Of a stretch of 64,000 nucleotides of DNA, positions 34,385-47,800 are shown one piece after another. Source of the DNA: Omphiscola glabra (taxonomy: Eukaryota; Mollusca; Gastropoda; Lymnaeidae); the NCBI GenBank assembly GCA_964017045.1, contig OZ024806.1, positions 2,937,992 through 3,001,991 on the forward strand, read 5' to 3'. A program made the translations under genes and the position numbers. The notes below the pieces were generated by a model. The model did no database searches, was not told the DNA's origin, and saw nothing but the letters and a program-made list of their open reading frames with translations. Position 1 is the stretch's first letter. Every line of letters begins with the position of its first letter.

Positions 34385-34815
34385 TCGAAACCACCTTAAA
34401 AAAACGAGATTGTCTTGTGCTTAACACAAGGCATCCAGCCTCTCATATTCCTAAGTTTGTTGTTTCAAAATAACGAGATTGTCTTGTTCATAACACAAGG
34501 CATCCAGCCTCTCATATTCTAATGCAGTGGTTCTCAACCTTCCTAATGCCGCGACCCTTGAACACAAATCCTCATGTTGTGGCGACCCCTAATCACAAAA
34601 TTAGTATCCTTTCTGCGCCATAACTGTAGAGTATATATGTTTTCCGATGATCTTAGGCGACCCCTCTGAAATCGACGTTCGACCCCCAAAGGAGTCACGA
34701 CCCACAGGTTGAGAACCGCTGTTCTAATGTATGTTGTTTCAAAATAACGATATAGTCTTGTGCATAACACAAGACATCCAGCCTCTCATATTCTAATGTC
34801 TGTTGTTTCAAAATA
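34385..34815. repeat. 69-nt tandem repeat, 4 copies, interrupted by a hAT insertion
   Basis: Copies share gttgtttcaaaataacgaga, ttgtcttgtgcataacacaa and catccagcctctcatattct. The interval between the aacgag/aacgat landmarks at 34403 and 34472 is 69 nt. The next, at 34746, is 274 nt away, which is 69 plus the 197-bp transposon plus its 8-bp duplication. The array therefore predates the insertion. Confidence 0.9.
34525..34721. mobile_element. OC1-like (OposCharlie1) hAT MITE, 197 bp
   Basis: The left end CAGTGGTTCTCAACCTTCC runs into a taatgccgcgaccctt segment; the right end ends gacccacaggttgagaaccgctg in pieces that mirror the left. The subterminal words catgttgtggcgacccc and ttccgatgatcttaggcgac match what I recall of the OposCharlie1 hAT family. 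The octamer ttctaatg flanks both sides exactly (34517-34524 and 34722-34729). The interior is deleted and there is no transposase. Family name from memory; superfamily and boundaries from the sequence. Confidence 0.85.
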
Positions 34816-35255
34816 TTATATTTCCAATAAAAATAATAAAATAAAATAGCAATGTAGTAAAAACTTTTGTTTACATGTTTAATGTCAAATGAAACGAAAC
34901 TAATAAAAACTTTGGCACCGGTACCTGGCGCAATGGAGAGTTTAAGAACCACTAGTGGGAGGGGAGGCAAAAATCAAGACTACGCTTGCAATTTTTAAAA
35001 AAAATCATTTTGTTATTCTTTTCTCTAACATATCACATGATCAGACGGTCACATAATCATACGGTCACATGATCACATGGTCGTCCCAATGCCACATAAA
35101 ACAAGGTGCTTTGACATCAACGGTTAATTGTATATTTGACCTCGGTCACCACCGCCAATCCCAGCTGACAGTTGCTATCAATAGATTATGGTATCGGCGG
35201 GTCACTCTGTCCCGCATGGATTTCTAACGTTTAAATTTAGTATAGGACATTTGAG
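34816..35255. other. unique sequence with a solitary hAT-like end
   Basis: gagtttaagaaccactag near 34935-34955 resembles a right-hand hAT end of the CAGTGGTTCT type. A few degenerate cacatgatca/ggtcaca words lie near 35030-35085. No gene seen. Confidence 0.4.
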
Positions 35256-35259
35256 ATTT

Positions 35260-35660
35260 TGAGCTGTACCAAGGTTTTTGACAGCGAATTTGAGTCGTAC
35301 CATGGATGGAAGGGAACTTGACTCGTACCATGGATGAAAGGGAACTTGAGTCGAACCATGAATGAAAAGGAGCTTGATCTGTACCATTGTTGCCTGGAGA
35401 ACTTGAGTTGTACAATGAATGAAAGGAACATGAGTTGTACCATTGCTGACAGGGAACTTGAGTTGTACCATGGTTGACAGGGAACTTGGGTTGTACCATG
35501 GATGAAAGGAAACTTGAGTTGTACCATGGCTGACAGGGAACTTCAGTTGTACCATGGATGAAAGGAAACTTGAGCTGTACTATTGTTGCCGTTGAATTTG
35601 AGTTGTACCATGGCTGACAGGGAACTTGAGTTGTACCATGGTTGACAGGAAATTGATAGG
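35260..35660. repeat. about 29-nt minisatellite, about 13 copies
   Basis: gttgtaccatggatgaaagg then gaacttga, alternating with a gctgacag form. Minus-strand frames in three registers are open across it. Confidence 0.9.
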
Positions 35661-37515
35661 CAAGTTTTGTATGTCTATCGTGCATCTCTGATGATATATA
35701 TTACGATTCTGGTATGACTCGTGGATTTCTTCCATTTCCGGCTGCTATCTAAAAATCGTGGCTGAAAGCTAATAACCGAATTTGGTATTGAGAGTATACA
35801 ATATTACAAATAATTCTAAATGCTTGAAGAAAGTATTTTTCAATAATGAGTTCAATAGCGCGTAAAATATCAACTCAGATGACAACGCTAAGTGGTTTTT
35901 TTAAAATTATATTACGCAACTGCGTTCGGCGCTTAATATTTTCTTTTCGGAAATTGAAGTCGTCTCAATTTAAGTTTAGTGTTAAAAATATTCGGTTTAA
36001 AAGTGGTTGGGACATCAGAATATTTAATATAGTTCATGGGCGTGAAAATAAAAAGTGTGCAGTGACGTATCATGGGGGAAGGGGTGTAGCAAAAATTGGG
36101 ATTCTTAAATGTGCGTGACTTGAGTTCATGTTTTGTCAAGTAATTATCTTTTATTTTATACCTCATTTTGTCTTACAAACCCAACAATAATATTTTTAAT
36201 ATTTTTTTAATCCCAACCTCTCACTTCTGGTACCCGGGTGCGAATAGCCACTTCGATTCGTAAATTTAAAAAAAAATTGCTTTAATGAAAATGAAATATT
36301 TAATTTTGTTGAAAAATTCATCGAAACTAAAAACTTCCGGTCTCCATTTTATTGTATATAGGTCACATTGAAAAAAAATACATTTAAACAAAAACAAATA
36401 GTGGAGCAAGAATTATGAGGGTCGCACGTTTTGATTTGGAACAAATTTACTTCCATTTCTAACAATAGCGTAAAGCGCTTCCTGTTCTAAACATTAAGCT
36501 ACATTGAAACGTAAAGATGAAAAAAAAAGTGTTTATTTCTTTTTTGACTTAAAATTATCTTCTATTTCTTGTCTTGTATTGTCTGCTTTGAGGGTATGTA
36601 GCCGAAAATTTCTGTTTATCATTCTGTTTTTTGTTTCAAGTCTAAACATATCTTGTTCCGCTATTTGAACGCAGCGCACCTCCCCCCCCCCCCCCCTCTT
36701 TTTATACTATCCTTTTAAATGAAAGGTGGTACAGATAATATACTATACAAATAATATGCACACAATATACACATCACATACACAAAATACACACACTATA
36801 CAAATATTGTATAAATAATATACACATAATTTAAAAAACTATACAAATAACATACACATAATATACACATACTATACACATTCACATTTCTACCAAAATC
36901 TCAAATTTCCAAAGTTCTCAAGTGATCAAAACATGGTATTGTCTGCCGACCTCAGGGGTTGATGGATGCGACCCATGGGTTGAGAGCCACTGGTTTATCA
37001 TCTCGTTGTAAGCCATAGTACGTTTGATGAAAATACCATCGATATAATTTTTTTTGTGTGTTAAAGTTTAGACAACATTGTTGTAAACCACAAGCCCCGC
37101 CCACTATCCCGGAAGGAAGTGAACTTCAATAACGCCAGATTGAGATCTGCACGGACATGGCGACGTGTTGCAAAGCCATTAAAGCAGATGAGTAGGTAAT
37201 TTATGGCCCATAAGTTTATTTTTTTAATCAAGAGGGCAACAGCTGTGTGGAAGGTGGCTTTTTTTAAAGAAGCTTCAAACAGGCAAATAGCAAACCCATT
37301 GAAATTTGACCACTAATCCAAGGGGCATCACAACAGATTTGAAAAAGAAACTTATCCCCCCTTGGTTTGAGTTCACAATAAGATTTTAAGGCAACATTTG
37401 AAATATTGGACGCTTGAAATAATCGATGTCAGCCTACTATTCTGTGTGTCGGTGTGAGTGTGTGTATGTATGCGAAATTAAATGTCTCTATAATGTACCA
37501 CACTACAATCATGTG
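35661..37515. other. AT-rich sequence, no gene seen
   Basis: A CAGTGACGT-type half end lies near 36059. A solitary hAT-like right end (gcgacccatgggttgagagc then cactg) finishes at 36992. A C run lies near 36683-36697, followed by AT/CA-rich repeats of atacacata at 36730-36890. Frames at 35846-36118 (plus) and 35933-36166 (minus) overlap each other without recognisable domains. Confidence 0.4.
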
Positions 37516-37518
37516 TTA

Positions 37519-37941
37519 GGGGTCGATCGCAAATGACGTCACGCTGGGGGGGGGGGGGGGTCGAGAATTTGTGACACTCTGGGGTAAAAAAAATTGTGAT
37601 ATCACGTTTTTTAAAAAAAATGTAAATTCTTTTAATTTTGAAAAAATATTTAAATTAATTTTAAAAATATTAATTTGAGGTCGAAATTGCCTCATGTTTT
37701 ATAGGTACTACGAAACTCAGTTTTCTAATAATACTAAATCTTAATCCATTATGGGAACATTTTAAAGACTAAAATAAAATCTTAGTTTATTTATGATATT
37801 GTATGTATGTTTTGAATTTTTTTTTAGGTGTGACGTGACACGGGAGGGGGGGGTGTGTATAGATTTTGTGACACTTCGTGACAGGGGGGAGGGGGGTCTA
37901 AAAAGGTCATTTTTAGCGTGACGTAATTTACGAACGACATC
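37519..37941. mobile_element. GGGGTCG-ended inverted-repeat element, copy 1
   Basis: The left end GGGGTCGATCGCAAATGACG then TCACGC pairs with a right end that reads GATGTCGTTCGTAAATTACG then TCACGC on the minus strand. Subterminal G runs and tgtgacac words are also inverted. TTA flanks both sides, a possible 3-bp duplication. The interior is AT-rich and non-coding. Superfamily not assigned. Confidence 0.7.
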
Positions 37942-37944
37942 TTA

Positions 37945-38240
37945 GGCGATGCTTCCAGACACCTCGCATGATTGAAAGTGTTTTAGTCCCATAAACAACG
38001 TTCCCAAAATAATGGCATATTTACCGGCGCCGGTCAGCGAGCCTTGTGACGCCAACGGGCCGAAAAGCAAGAATAAAAATACGGAGGTCGGGGGGGGGGG
38101 GGGGAGAATAGCCCCATGTTTGGGGCTCGATTCAAAAACAAACTTTGAGCAAAAAACAAGAAACAAAAAAAAATGTATCTGAATGGGTAGCTGACGCTAT
38201 GGGGCAGATTGAAATGGGGAGCATGGTGAGACCTATTACT
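37945..38240. other. unique spacer, no gene seen
   Basis: Contains a G run near 38091-38103. The frame at 37942-38166 (minus, 74 codons) shows no domain. Confidence 0.4.
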
Positions 38241-38244
38241 TTAA

Positions 38245-38495
38245 CGACCACAACAACAAACACACACAGCAACAAACACATACAATAACAAACACACACA
38301 ATAACAAACACACACAACGACAAACACACACAATAACAAACACACACAATAACAAACACACACAACGACAAACACACACAATAACAAACACACACAACAA
38401 AAAACACAATAACAAACACACACAACGACAAACACACAACAATAAACACACACAACGACAAACACACACAATAACAAACACACAAGACAGAAACA
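38245..38495. repeat. 12-17-nt CA-rich repeat
   Basis: aacaaacacacaca mixed with acgacaaacacacac. The minus strand gives Cys/Val/Leu-rich frames in three registers (38132-38529), all repeat-derived. Confidence 0.9.
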
Positions 38496-38689
38496 ATTTT
38501 ATTAACGTTATTGGCGTTACAACTTGCAACTAGGGCTGAGACGCGGGGCGGGGGGGGGCTGTTTTATTAAACACCCGGTCGGTTCCGGGTATTTGGAGAA
38601 CTACTCGATGGGTTCGAGTGTTACAAGAACAAGTTATCTTCTCATGTTCTATAATGTGTGCCACGCAATAGGGAGAATTGAAAAGTACA

Positions 38690-39130
38690 TGTACAGAACA
38701 ATTAGCCATGTATAGAACCAGTAGCCATGGACAGAACCAGTAGCCATGTACAGAACCAGTAGCCGTGTACAGAACCAGTTGAAGTGTACAGAACCAGTAG
38801 CCGTGCACAGAACCAGTTGCAGTGTACAGAACCGGTAGCCATGTATAGAACCGGTAGCCATGTACAGAACCAGTAGCCATGTACAGAACTAGTTGTCATG
38901 TACAGAACCGGTAGCCATGTATAGAATCAGTAGCCATGTATAGAACCAGTAGCTACGTATAAAACCAGTAGCCATGTATAGAACCAGTAGCCATGTATAG
39001 AACCAGTAGCCATGTATAGAACCAGTAGCCATGTATAGAACCAGTAGCTACGTATAGAACCAGTAGCTGTGTACAGAACTAGTTGCCATGTACAGAACCG
39101 GTAGCCATGTATAGAACCAGTAACGATCAC
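38690..39130. repeat. 19-nt minisatellite, about 22 copies
   Basis: agaaccagtagccatgtat with gtacag, cgtgtac and ttgaagtg variants. Confidence 0.95.
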
Positions 39131-39163
39131 AAATGCATGAAAGCTGAAGGCTTCAACCTAACC

Positions 39164-39250
39164 CAACGGTTCTCAACCTCCTTAGTGCTATGACCCCTTT
39201 ATAACATTTGCCAAGTTGTGGCGATCCACAACCAGAATTATACCATGAAC
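39164..39250 (+). mobile_element. hAT-type (OC1-related) left-end fragment
   Basis: caacggttctcaacctcctt then agtgctatgacccc resembles the CAGTGGTTCTCAACCT start of OC1-type elements, with its first bases mutated. No right end found, so it is a fragment. Confidence 0.5.
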
Positions 39251-39454
39251 ATTTTTGATCAATCACAAACCTGGTTATAGTTTTGTTTCGTAGCTGGAAA
39301 CGTTTAAGTTTTACGGGTGGCTGGGGGGGGGGGGGGTGAATAAAAACAACAAATTTAAAAAAAACATGTGAAAATATTTTTATTTTTAAATGAAAAAAAA
39401 CTGCCAATGAAATATATTAAATAATTATCTCCATACATGTATGGAAAGAATCAT

Positions 39455-40680
39455 ATTTTTAATGTGAAGTAACGATAAGATAATGTAGCAGTGCTGTAGT
39501 CAAGTGAAGTAACAATAAGATAATGTAGCAGTACTGTAGTCAAGGGAAGTAACAATAAGATAATGTAGCAGTACTGTAGTCAAGGAAGTAACAATAAGAT
39601 AATGTAGCTGTGCTGTGGTCAAGTGAAGTAACAATAAGATAATGTAGCTGTGCTGTAGTCAAGTAAGTAACGATAAGATAATGTAGCAGTACTGTAGTCA
39701 AGTGAAGTAACAATAAGATAATGTAGCTGTGCTGTAGTCAAGTGAAGTAACAATAAAATAATGCAGCAGTACTGTATTCAAGGGAAGTAACGATAAGATA
39801 ATGTAGCAGTACTGTAGTCAAGTGAAGTAACAATAAGATAATGTAGCTGTGCTGTGGTCAAGTGAAGTAACAACAGGATAATGTAGCAGTGCTGTAGTCA
39901 AGTAAGTAACGATAAGATAATGTAGCAGTACTGTAGTCAAGTGAAGTAACAATAAGATAATGTAGCAGTACTGTAGTCAAGGGAAGTAACAATAAGATAA
40001 TGTAGCAGTACTGTATTCAAGGGAAGTAACAATAAGATAATGTAGCAGTGCTGTGGTCAAGTGAAGTAACAATAAGATAATGTAGCAGTGCTGTGGTCAA
40101 GTGAAGTAACAATAAGATAATGTAGCAGTGATGTGGTCAAGTGAAGTAACAATAAGATAATGTAGCAGTGCTGTGGTCAAGTGAAGTAACAATAAGATAA
40201 TGTAGCAGTGATGTGGTCAAGTGAAGTAACAATAAGATAATGTAGCAGTACTGTGGTCAAGTGAAGTAACAATAAGATAATGTAGCAGTGCTGTGGTCAA
40301 GTGAAGTAACAATAAGATAATGTAGCAGTGATGTGGTCAAGTGAAGTAACAATAAGATAATGTAGCAGTACTGTGGTCAAGTGAAATAACAATAAGATAT
40401 TGTAGCAGTACTGTGGTCAAGGGAAGTAACAATAAGATAATGTAGCAGTATTGTGGTCAAGGGAAGTAACAATAAGATAATGTAGCAGTGCTGTGGTCAA
40501 CGGAAGTAACAATAAGATAATGTAGCAGTACTGTGGTCAAGGGAAGTAACAATAAGATAATGTAGCAGTACTGTAGCAAAGGGAAGTAACAATAAGATAA
40601 TGTAGCAGTGCTGTAGTCAAGGGAAGTAACAATAAAATAATGTAGCAGTACTGTAATCAAGGGAAGTAACAATAAGAAAC
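39455..40680. repeat. 40-nt minisatellite, about 30 copies
   Basis: aagtaacaataagataatgt then agcagtactgtagtcaaggg, with agtgctgtggtcaagtg variants grouped in the middle and right parts. A few copies lack one or two bases. Confidence 0.95.
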
Positions 40681-40865
40681 TATTTCGATAACAATAACTT
40701 ATATTAAAATTATTTTTATTGAAAATTCAAATACCCGTTAGGAATTTTTTTTTACACTCTACCCCCCTCCCTTCAAATTTCTGAAACTCTCAAGCAACTC
40801 CTGAAATTTTGTCAGGCGCCCCCCCCCCCCCCTTTCCATTTTTTTTACTCACACACACACAACTC
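40681..40865. other. AT-rich spacer with C run
   Basis: Homopolymer C of about 14 near 40818 and a CA tract. No gene seen. Confidence 0.5.
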
Positions 40866-40869
40866 GTAA

Positions 40870-40972
40870 ACATAAGAGAAATCAAACTTGGAGCAGAGTT
40901 TCCCAAACTTGGAGCAGAGTTTCCATAACTTGGAGCAGAGTTTCCCTAACTTGGAGCAGAGTTTCCCTATAT
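40870..40972. repeat. 21-nt minisatellite, about 5 copies
   Basis: acttggagcagagtttccct repeated. Confidence 0.9.
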
Positions 40973-40977
40973 GCGTT

Positions 40978-41180
40978 AGTAGGTAGCAGTTGCTGGTAGG
41001 TAGCAGTTGCTGGTTGGTAGCAGTTGCTGGTTGGTAGCAGTGGCTGGTTGGTAGCAGATGTTGGTTGGTAGCAGTTGTTAGTTGGTAGCAGTTGTTGGTT
41101 GGTACCAGTTATTGGTTGGTACCAGTTATTGGTTGGTACCAGTTGTTTGTTGGTAACAGTTGCTGGTTGGTAGCAGTTTT
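40978..41180. repeat. 15-nt minisatellite, about 13 copies
   Basis: ggttggtagcagttgct with a ggtaccagttatt variant block at 41101-41145. Confidence 0.9.
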
Positions 41181-41239
41181 CATTTTCATGCTACCAACGT
41201 GCACACATTATTTTAAGACATATTTATATCATCATCAGG

Positions 41240-41768
41240 ACGATACAAGCCTAGCCTTCCTTCAGTTAAGCCAACAGCTTCACTTATGACGTACAAGCCT
41301 AGCCTTCCTTCAGTTAAGCCAACAGCTTCACTTATGACGTACAAGCCTAGCCTTCCTTCAGTTAAGCCAACAGCTTCACTTATGACGTACAAGCCTAGCC
41401 TTCCTTCAGTTAAGCCAACAGCTTCACTTATGACGTACAAGCCTAGCCTTCCTTCAGTTAAGCCAACAGCTTCACTTATGACGTACAAGCCTAGCCTTCC
41501 TTCAGTTAAGCCAACAGCTTCACTTATGACGTACAAGCCTAGCCTTCCTTCAGTTAAGCCAACAGCTTCACTTATGACGTACAAGCCTAGCCTTCCTTCA
41601 GTTAAGCCAACAGCTTCACTTATGACGTACAAGCCTAGCCTTCCTTCGGTTCACTTATGACGTACAAGCCTAGCCTTCCTTCAGTTCACTTATGACGTAC
41701 AAGCCTAGCCTTCCTTCAGTTTACTTATGACGTACAAGCCTAGCCTTCCTTCGGTTCACTTATGACGG
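41240..41768. repeat. 48-nt minisatellite, about 8 copies plus 4 shortened 32-nt copies
   Basis: acgtacaagcctagccttcc, ttcagttaagccaacagctt then cacttatg. The last four copies lack the 16-nt aagccaacagctt segment. The eight full copies are virtually identical and are open on both strands (41213-41632 minus, 41286-41660 plus; 16-residue periods). The identity at every codon position argues for recent DNA-level amplification rather than a selected protein. Confidence 0.95.
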
Positions 41769-41849
41769 TTCAATTATAGTACGATTATTGAATTCTATGC
41801 CAGAACTTAGGAATGATACACAAACACACAGGCGCATGCACATATAACA

Positions 41850-44800
41850 GGTAGCCGTGATCTAGTGTAAGATATCCACTGATCTATGTAATTGTAATAC
41901 GCCATAGTGCCGTGATCTAGTGTAAGATATCAACTGATCTATTTAATTGTAATACGCCATAGTGCCGTAATCTAGTGTAAGATATCCACTGATCTATTTA
42001 ATTGTAATACGCCATAGGGCCGTGATCTAGTGTAAGATATCAACTGATCTATTTAATTGTAATACGCCATAGTGCCGTGATCTAGTGTAAGATATCCACT
42101 GATCTTTTTAATTGTAATACGCCATAGTGCCGTGATCTAGTGTAAGATATCCACTGATCTATTTAATTTTAATACGCCATAGTGCCGTGATCTAGTGTAA
42201 GATATCCACTGATCTATTTAATTTTAATACGCCATAGTGCCGTGATCTAGTGTAAGATATCCACTGATCTATTTAATTTTAATACGCCATAGTGCCGTGA
42301 TCTAGTGTAAGATATCCACTGATCTGTTTAATTTTAATACGCCATAGTGCTGTGATCTAGTGTAAGATATCCACTGATCTATTTAATTTTAATACGCCAT
42401 AGGGCCGTGATCTAGTGTAAGATATCCACTGATCTGTTTAATTTTAATACGCCATAGTGCCGTGATCTAGAGTAAGATATCCACTGATCTATTTAATTGT
42501 AATACGCCATAGTGCCGTGATCTAGTGTAAGATATCCACTGATCTATTTAATTTTAATACGCCATAGTGCCGTGATCTAGTGTAAGATATCCACTGATCT
42601 ATTTAATTTTAATACGCCATAGTGCCGTGATCTAGTGTAAGATATCCACTGATCTATTTAATTTTAATACGCCATAGTGCCGTGATCTAGTGTAAGATAT
42701 CCACTGATCTATTTAATTTTAATACGCCATAGTGCCGTGATCTAGTGTAAGATATCCACTGATCTGTTTAATTTTAATACGCCATAGTGCTGTGATCTAG
42801 TGTAAGATATCCACTGATCTATTTAATTTTAATACGCCATAGGGCCGTGATCTAGTGTAAGATATCCACTGATCTGTTTAATTTTAATACGCCATAGTGC
42901 CGTGATCTAGAGTAAGATATCCACTGATCTATTTAATTTTAATACGCCATAGTGCCGTGATCTAGTGTAAGATATCAACTGATCTATTTAATTGTAATAC
43001 GCCATAGTGCCGTGATCTAGTGTAAGATATCCACTGATCTTTTTAATTTTAATACGCCATAGTGCCGTGATCTAGTGTAAGATATCCACTGATCTATTTA
43101 ATTTTAATACGCCATAGTGCCGTGATCTAGTGTAAGATATCCACTGATCTATTTAATTTTAATACGCCATAGTGCCGTGATCTAGTGTAAGATATCCACT
43201 GATCTGTTTAATTTTAATACGCCATAGTGCCGTGATCTAGTGTAAGATATCCACTGATCTGTTTAATTTTAATACGCCATAGTGCTGTGATCTAGTGTAA
43301 GATATCCACTTATCTATTTAATTTTAATACGCCATAGGGCCGTGATCTAGTGTAAGATATCCACTGATCTGTTTAATTTTAATACGCCATAGTGCCGTGA
43401 TCTAGTGTAAGATATCCACTGATCTATTTAATTGTAATACGCCATAGGGCCGTGATCTAGTGTAAGATATACACTGATCTATTTAATTTTAATACGCCAT
43501 AGTGCCGTGATCTAGTGTAAGATATCAACTGATCTATTTAATTTTAATACGCCATAGTGCCGTGATCTAGTGTAAGATATCCACTGATCTGTTTAATTTT
43601 AATACGCCATAGTGCCGTGATCAAGTGTAAGATATCCACTGATCTATTTAATTTTAATACGCCATAGTGCCGTGATCTAGTGTAAGATATCCACTGATCT
43701 ATTTAATTTTAATACGCCATAGTGCCGTGATCTTGTGTAAGATATCCACTGATCTATTTAATTTTAATACGCCATAGTGCCGTGATCTAGTGTAAGATAT
43801 CCACTGATCTGTTTAATTTTAATACGCCATAGTGCCGTGATCTAGTGTAAGATATCCACTGATCTATTTAATTTTAATACGCCATAGTGCCGTGATCTAG
43901 TGTAAGATATCCACTGATCTATTTAATTGTAATACGCCATAGGGCCGTGATCTAGTGTGAGATATCCACTGATCTATTTAATTGTAATACGCCATAGTGC
44001 CGTGATCTAGTGTAAGATATCCACTGATCTATTTAATTTTAATACGCCATAGGGCCGTGATCTAGTGTAAGATATCCACTGATCTATTTAATTTTAATAC
44101 GCAACAGTGCCGTGATCTAGTGTAAGATATCCACTGATCTATTTAATTTTAATACGCCATAGTGCCGTGATCTATTGTAAGATATCCACTGATCTATTTA
44201 ATTTTAATACGCCATAGTGCCGTGATCTAGTGTAAGATATCCACTGATCTGTTTAATTTTAATACGCCATAGTGCCGTGATCTAGTGTAAGATATCCACT
44301 GATCTATTTAATTTTAATACGCCATAGTGCCGTGATCTAGTGTAAGATATCCACTGATCTGTTTAATTGTAATACGCCATAGTGCCGTGATCTAGTGTAA
44401 GATATCCACTGATCTATTTAATTGTAATACGCCATAGTGCCGTGATCTAGTGTAAGATATCAAATGATCTATTTATTTGTAATACGCCATAGTGCCGTGA
44501 TCTAGTGTAAGATATCCACTGATCTATTTAATTGTAATACACCATAGTGCCGTGATCTAGTGTAAGATATACACTGATCTATTTAATTTTAATACGCCAT
44601 AGTGCCGTGATCTAGTGTAAGATATCCACTGATCTATTTAATTTTAATACGCCATAGTGCCGTGATCTAGTGTAAGATATACACTGATCTATTTAATTTT
44701 AATACGCCATAGTGCCGTGATCTAGTGTAAGATATCCACTGATCTATTTAATTGTAATACGCCATAGTGCCGTGATCTAGTGTAAGATATCCACTGATCT

Positions 44801-47800
44801 ATTTAATTGTAATACGCCATAGTGCCGTGATCTAGTGTAAGATATCCACTGATCTATTTAATTTTAATACGCCATAGTGCCGTGATCTAGTGTAAGATAT
44901 CAACTGATCTATTTAATTTTAATACGCCATATGGCCGTGATCTAGTGTAAGATATCAACTGATCTATTTAATTTTAATACGCCATAGGGCCGTGATCTAG
45001 TGTAATATATCCACTGATCTATTTAATTTTAATACGCCATAGTGCCGTGATCTAGTGTAAGATATCCACTGATCTATTTAATTTTAATACGCCATAGTGC
45101 CGTGATCTAGTGTAAGATATCCACTGATCTATTTAATTTTAATACGCCATAGTGCTGTGATCTAGTGTAAGATATCCACTGATCTATTTAATTGTAATAC
45201 GCCATAGTGCCGTGATCTAGTGTAAGATATCCACTGATCTATTTAATTTTAATACGCCATAGTGCCGTGATCTAGTGTAAGATATCCACTGATCTATTTA
45301 ATTTTAATACGCCATAGTGCCGTGATCTAATGTAAGATATCCACTGATCTATTTAATTGTAATACGCCATAGTGCCGTGATCTAGTGTAAGATATCCACT
45401 GATCTATTTAATTTTAATACGCCATAGTGCCGTGATCTAGTGTAAGATATCCACTGATCTTTTTAATTGTAATAGGCCATAGTGCCGTGATCTAGTGTAA
45501 GATATCCACTGATCTATTTAATTTTAATACGCCATAGTGCCGTGATCTAGTGTAAGATATCCACTGATCTATTTAATTGTAATACGCCATAGTGCCGTGA
45601 TCTAGTGTAAGATATCCACTGATCTATTTAATTTTAATACGCCATAGTGCCGTGATCTAGTGTAAGATATCCACTGATCTATTTAATTGTAATACGCCAT
45701 AGGGCCGTGATCTAGTGTAAGATATCCACTGATCTATTTAATTTTAATACGCCATAGTGCCGTGATCTAGTGTAAGATATCCACTGATCTATTTAATTGT
45801 AATACGCCATAGTGCCGTGATCTAGTGTAAGATATCCACTGATCTATTTAATTGTAATACGCCAAAGTGCCGTGATCTAGTGTAAGATATCCACTGATCT
45901 ATTTAATTTTAATACGCCATAGGGTCGTGATCTAGTGTAAGATATCCACTGATCTATTTAATTTTAATACGCCATAGGGCCGTGATCTAGTGTAAAATAT
46001 CCACTGATCTATTTAATTTTAATACGCCATAGGGCCGTGATCTAGTGTAAGATATCCACTGATCTATTTAATTTTAATACGCAACAGTGCCGTGATCTAG
46101 TGTAAGATATACACTGATCTATTTAATTTTAATACGCCATAGTGCCGTGATCTAGTGTAAGATATCCACTGATCTATTTAATTGTAATACGCCATAGTGC
46201 CGTGATCTAGTGTAAGATATCCACTGATCTATTTAATTGTAATACGCCATAGTGCCGTGATCTAGTGTAAGATACCCACTGATCTATTTAATTTTAATAC
46301 GCCATAGTGCTGTGATCTAGTGTAAGATATCAACTGATCTATTTAATTTTAATACGCCATAGGGCCGTGATCTAGTGTAAGATATCAACTGATCTATTTA
46401 ATTTTAATACGCCATAGGGCCGTGATCTAGTGTAATATATCCACTGATCTATTTAATTTTAATACGCCATAGTGCCGTGATCTAGTGTAAGATATCCACT
46501 GATCTATTTAATTTTAATACGCCATAGTGCCGTGATCTAGTGTAAGATATCCACTGATCTATTTAATTTTAATACGCCATAGTGCTGTGATCTAGTGTAA
46601 GATATCCACTGATCTATTTAATTGTAATACGCCATAGTGCCGTGATCTAGTGTAAGATATCCACTGATCTATTTAATTTTAATACGCCATAGTGCCGTGA
46701 TCTAGTGTAAGATATCCACTGATCTATTTAATTGTAATACGCCATAGTGCCGTGATCTAGTGTAAGATATCCACTGATCTATTTAATTTTAATACGCCAT
46801 AGTGCCGTGATCTAGTGTAAGATATCCACTGATCTATTTAATTTTAATACGCCATAGTGCCGTGATCTAGTGTAAGATATCCACTGATCTATTTAATTGT
46901 AATAGGCCATAGTGCCGTGATCTAGTGTAAGATATCCACTGATCTATTTAATTTTAATACGCCATAGTGCCGTGATCTAGTGTAAGATATCCACTGATCT
47001 ATTTAATTGTAATACGCCATAGTGCCGTGATCTAGTGTAAGATATCCACTGATCTATTTAATTGTAATACGCCATAGTGCCGTGATCTAGTGTAAGATAT
47101 CAACTGATCTATTTAATTGTAATACGCCATAGGGCCGTGATCTAGTGTAAGATATCCACTGATCTATTTAATTTTAATACGCCATAGTGCCGTGATCTAG
47201 TGTAAGATATCCACTGATCTATTTAATTGTAATACGCCATAGTGCCGTGATCTAGTGTAAGATATCCACTGATCTATTTAATTGTAATACGCCATAGTGC
47301 CGTGATCTAGTGTAAGATATCCACTGATCTATTTAATTTTAATACGCCATAGTGCCGTGATCTAGTGTAAGATATCCACTGATCTATTTAATTTTAATAC
47401 GCCATAGTGCCGTGATCTAGTGTAAGATATCCACTGATCTGTTTAATTTTAATACGCCATAGTGCCGTGATCTAGTGTAAGATATCCACTGATCTGTTTA
47501 ATTTTAATACGCCATAGTGCCGTGATCTAGTGTAAGATATACACTGATCTATTTAATTTTAATACGCCATAGTGCCGTGATCTAGGGTAAGATATCCACT
47601 GATCTATTTAATTTTAATACGCCATAGTGCCGTGATCTAGTGTAAGATATCAACTGATCTATTTAATTGTAATACGCCATAGTGCCGTGATCTAGTGTAA
47701 GATATCCACTGATCTATTTAATTTTAATACGCCATAGTGCCGTGATCTAGTGTAAGATATCAACTGATCTATGTAATTGTAATACGCCATAGGGCCGTGA

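Noticed and set aside
36614..37000. Octamer gtttatca before 36622 and after the hAT-like end at 36992, as a target duplication
   Set aside because: The sequence following the left octamer does not start with a hAT terminus, so the match is probably chance in AT-rich DNA.
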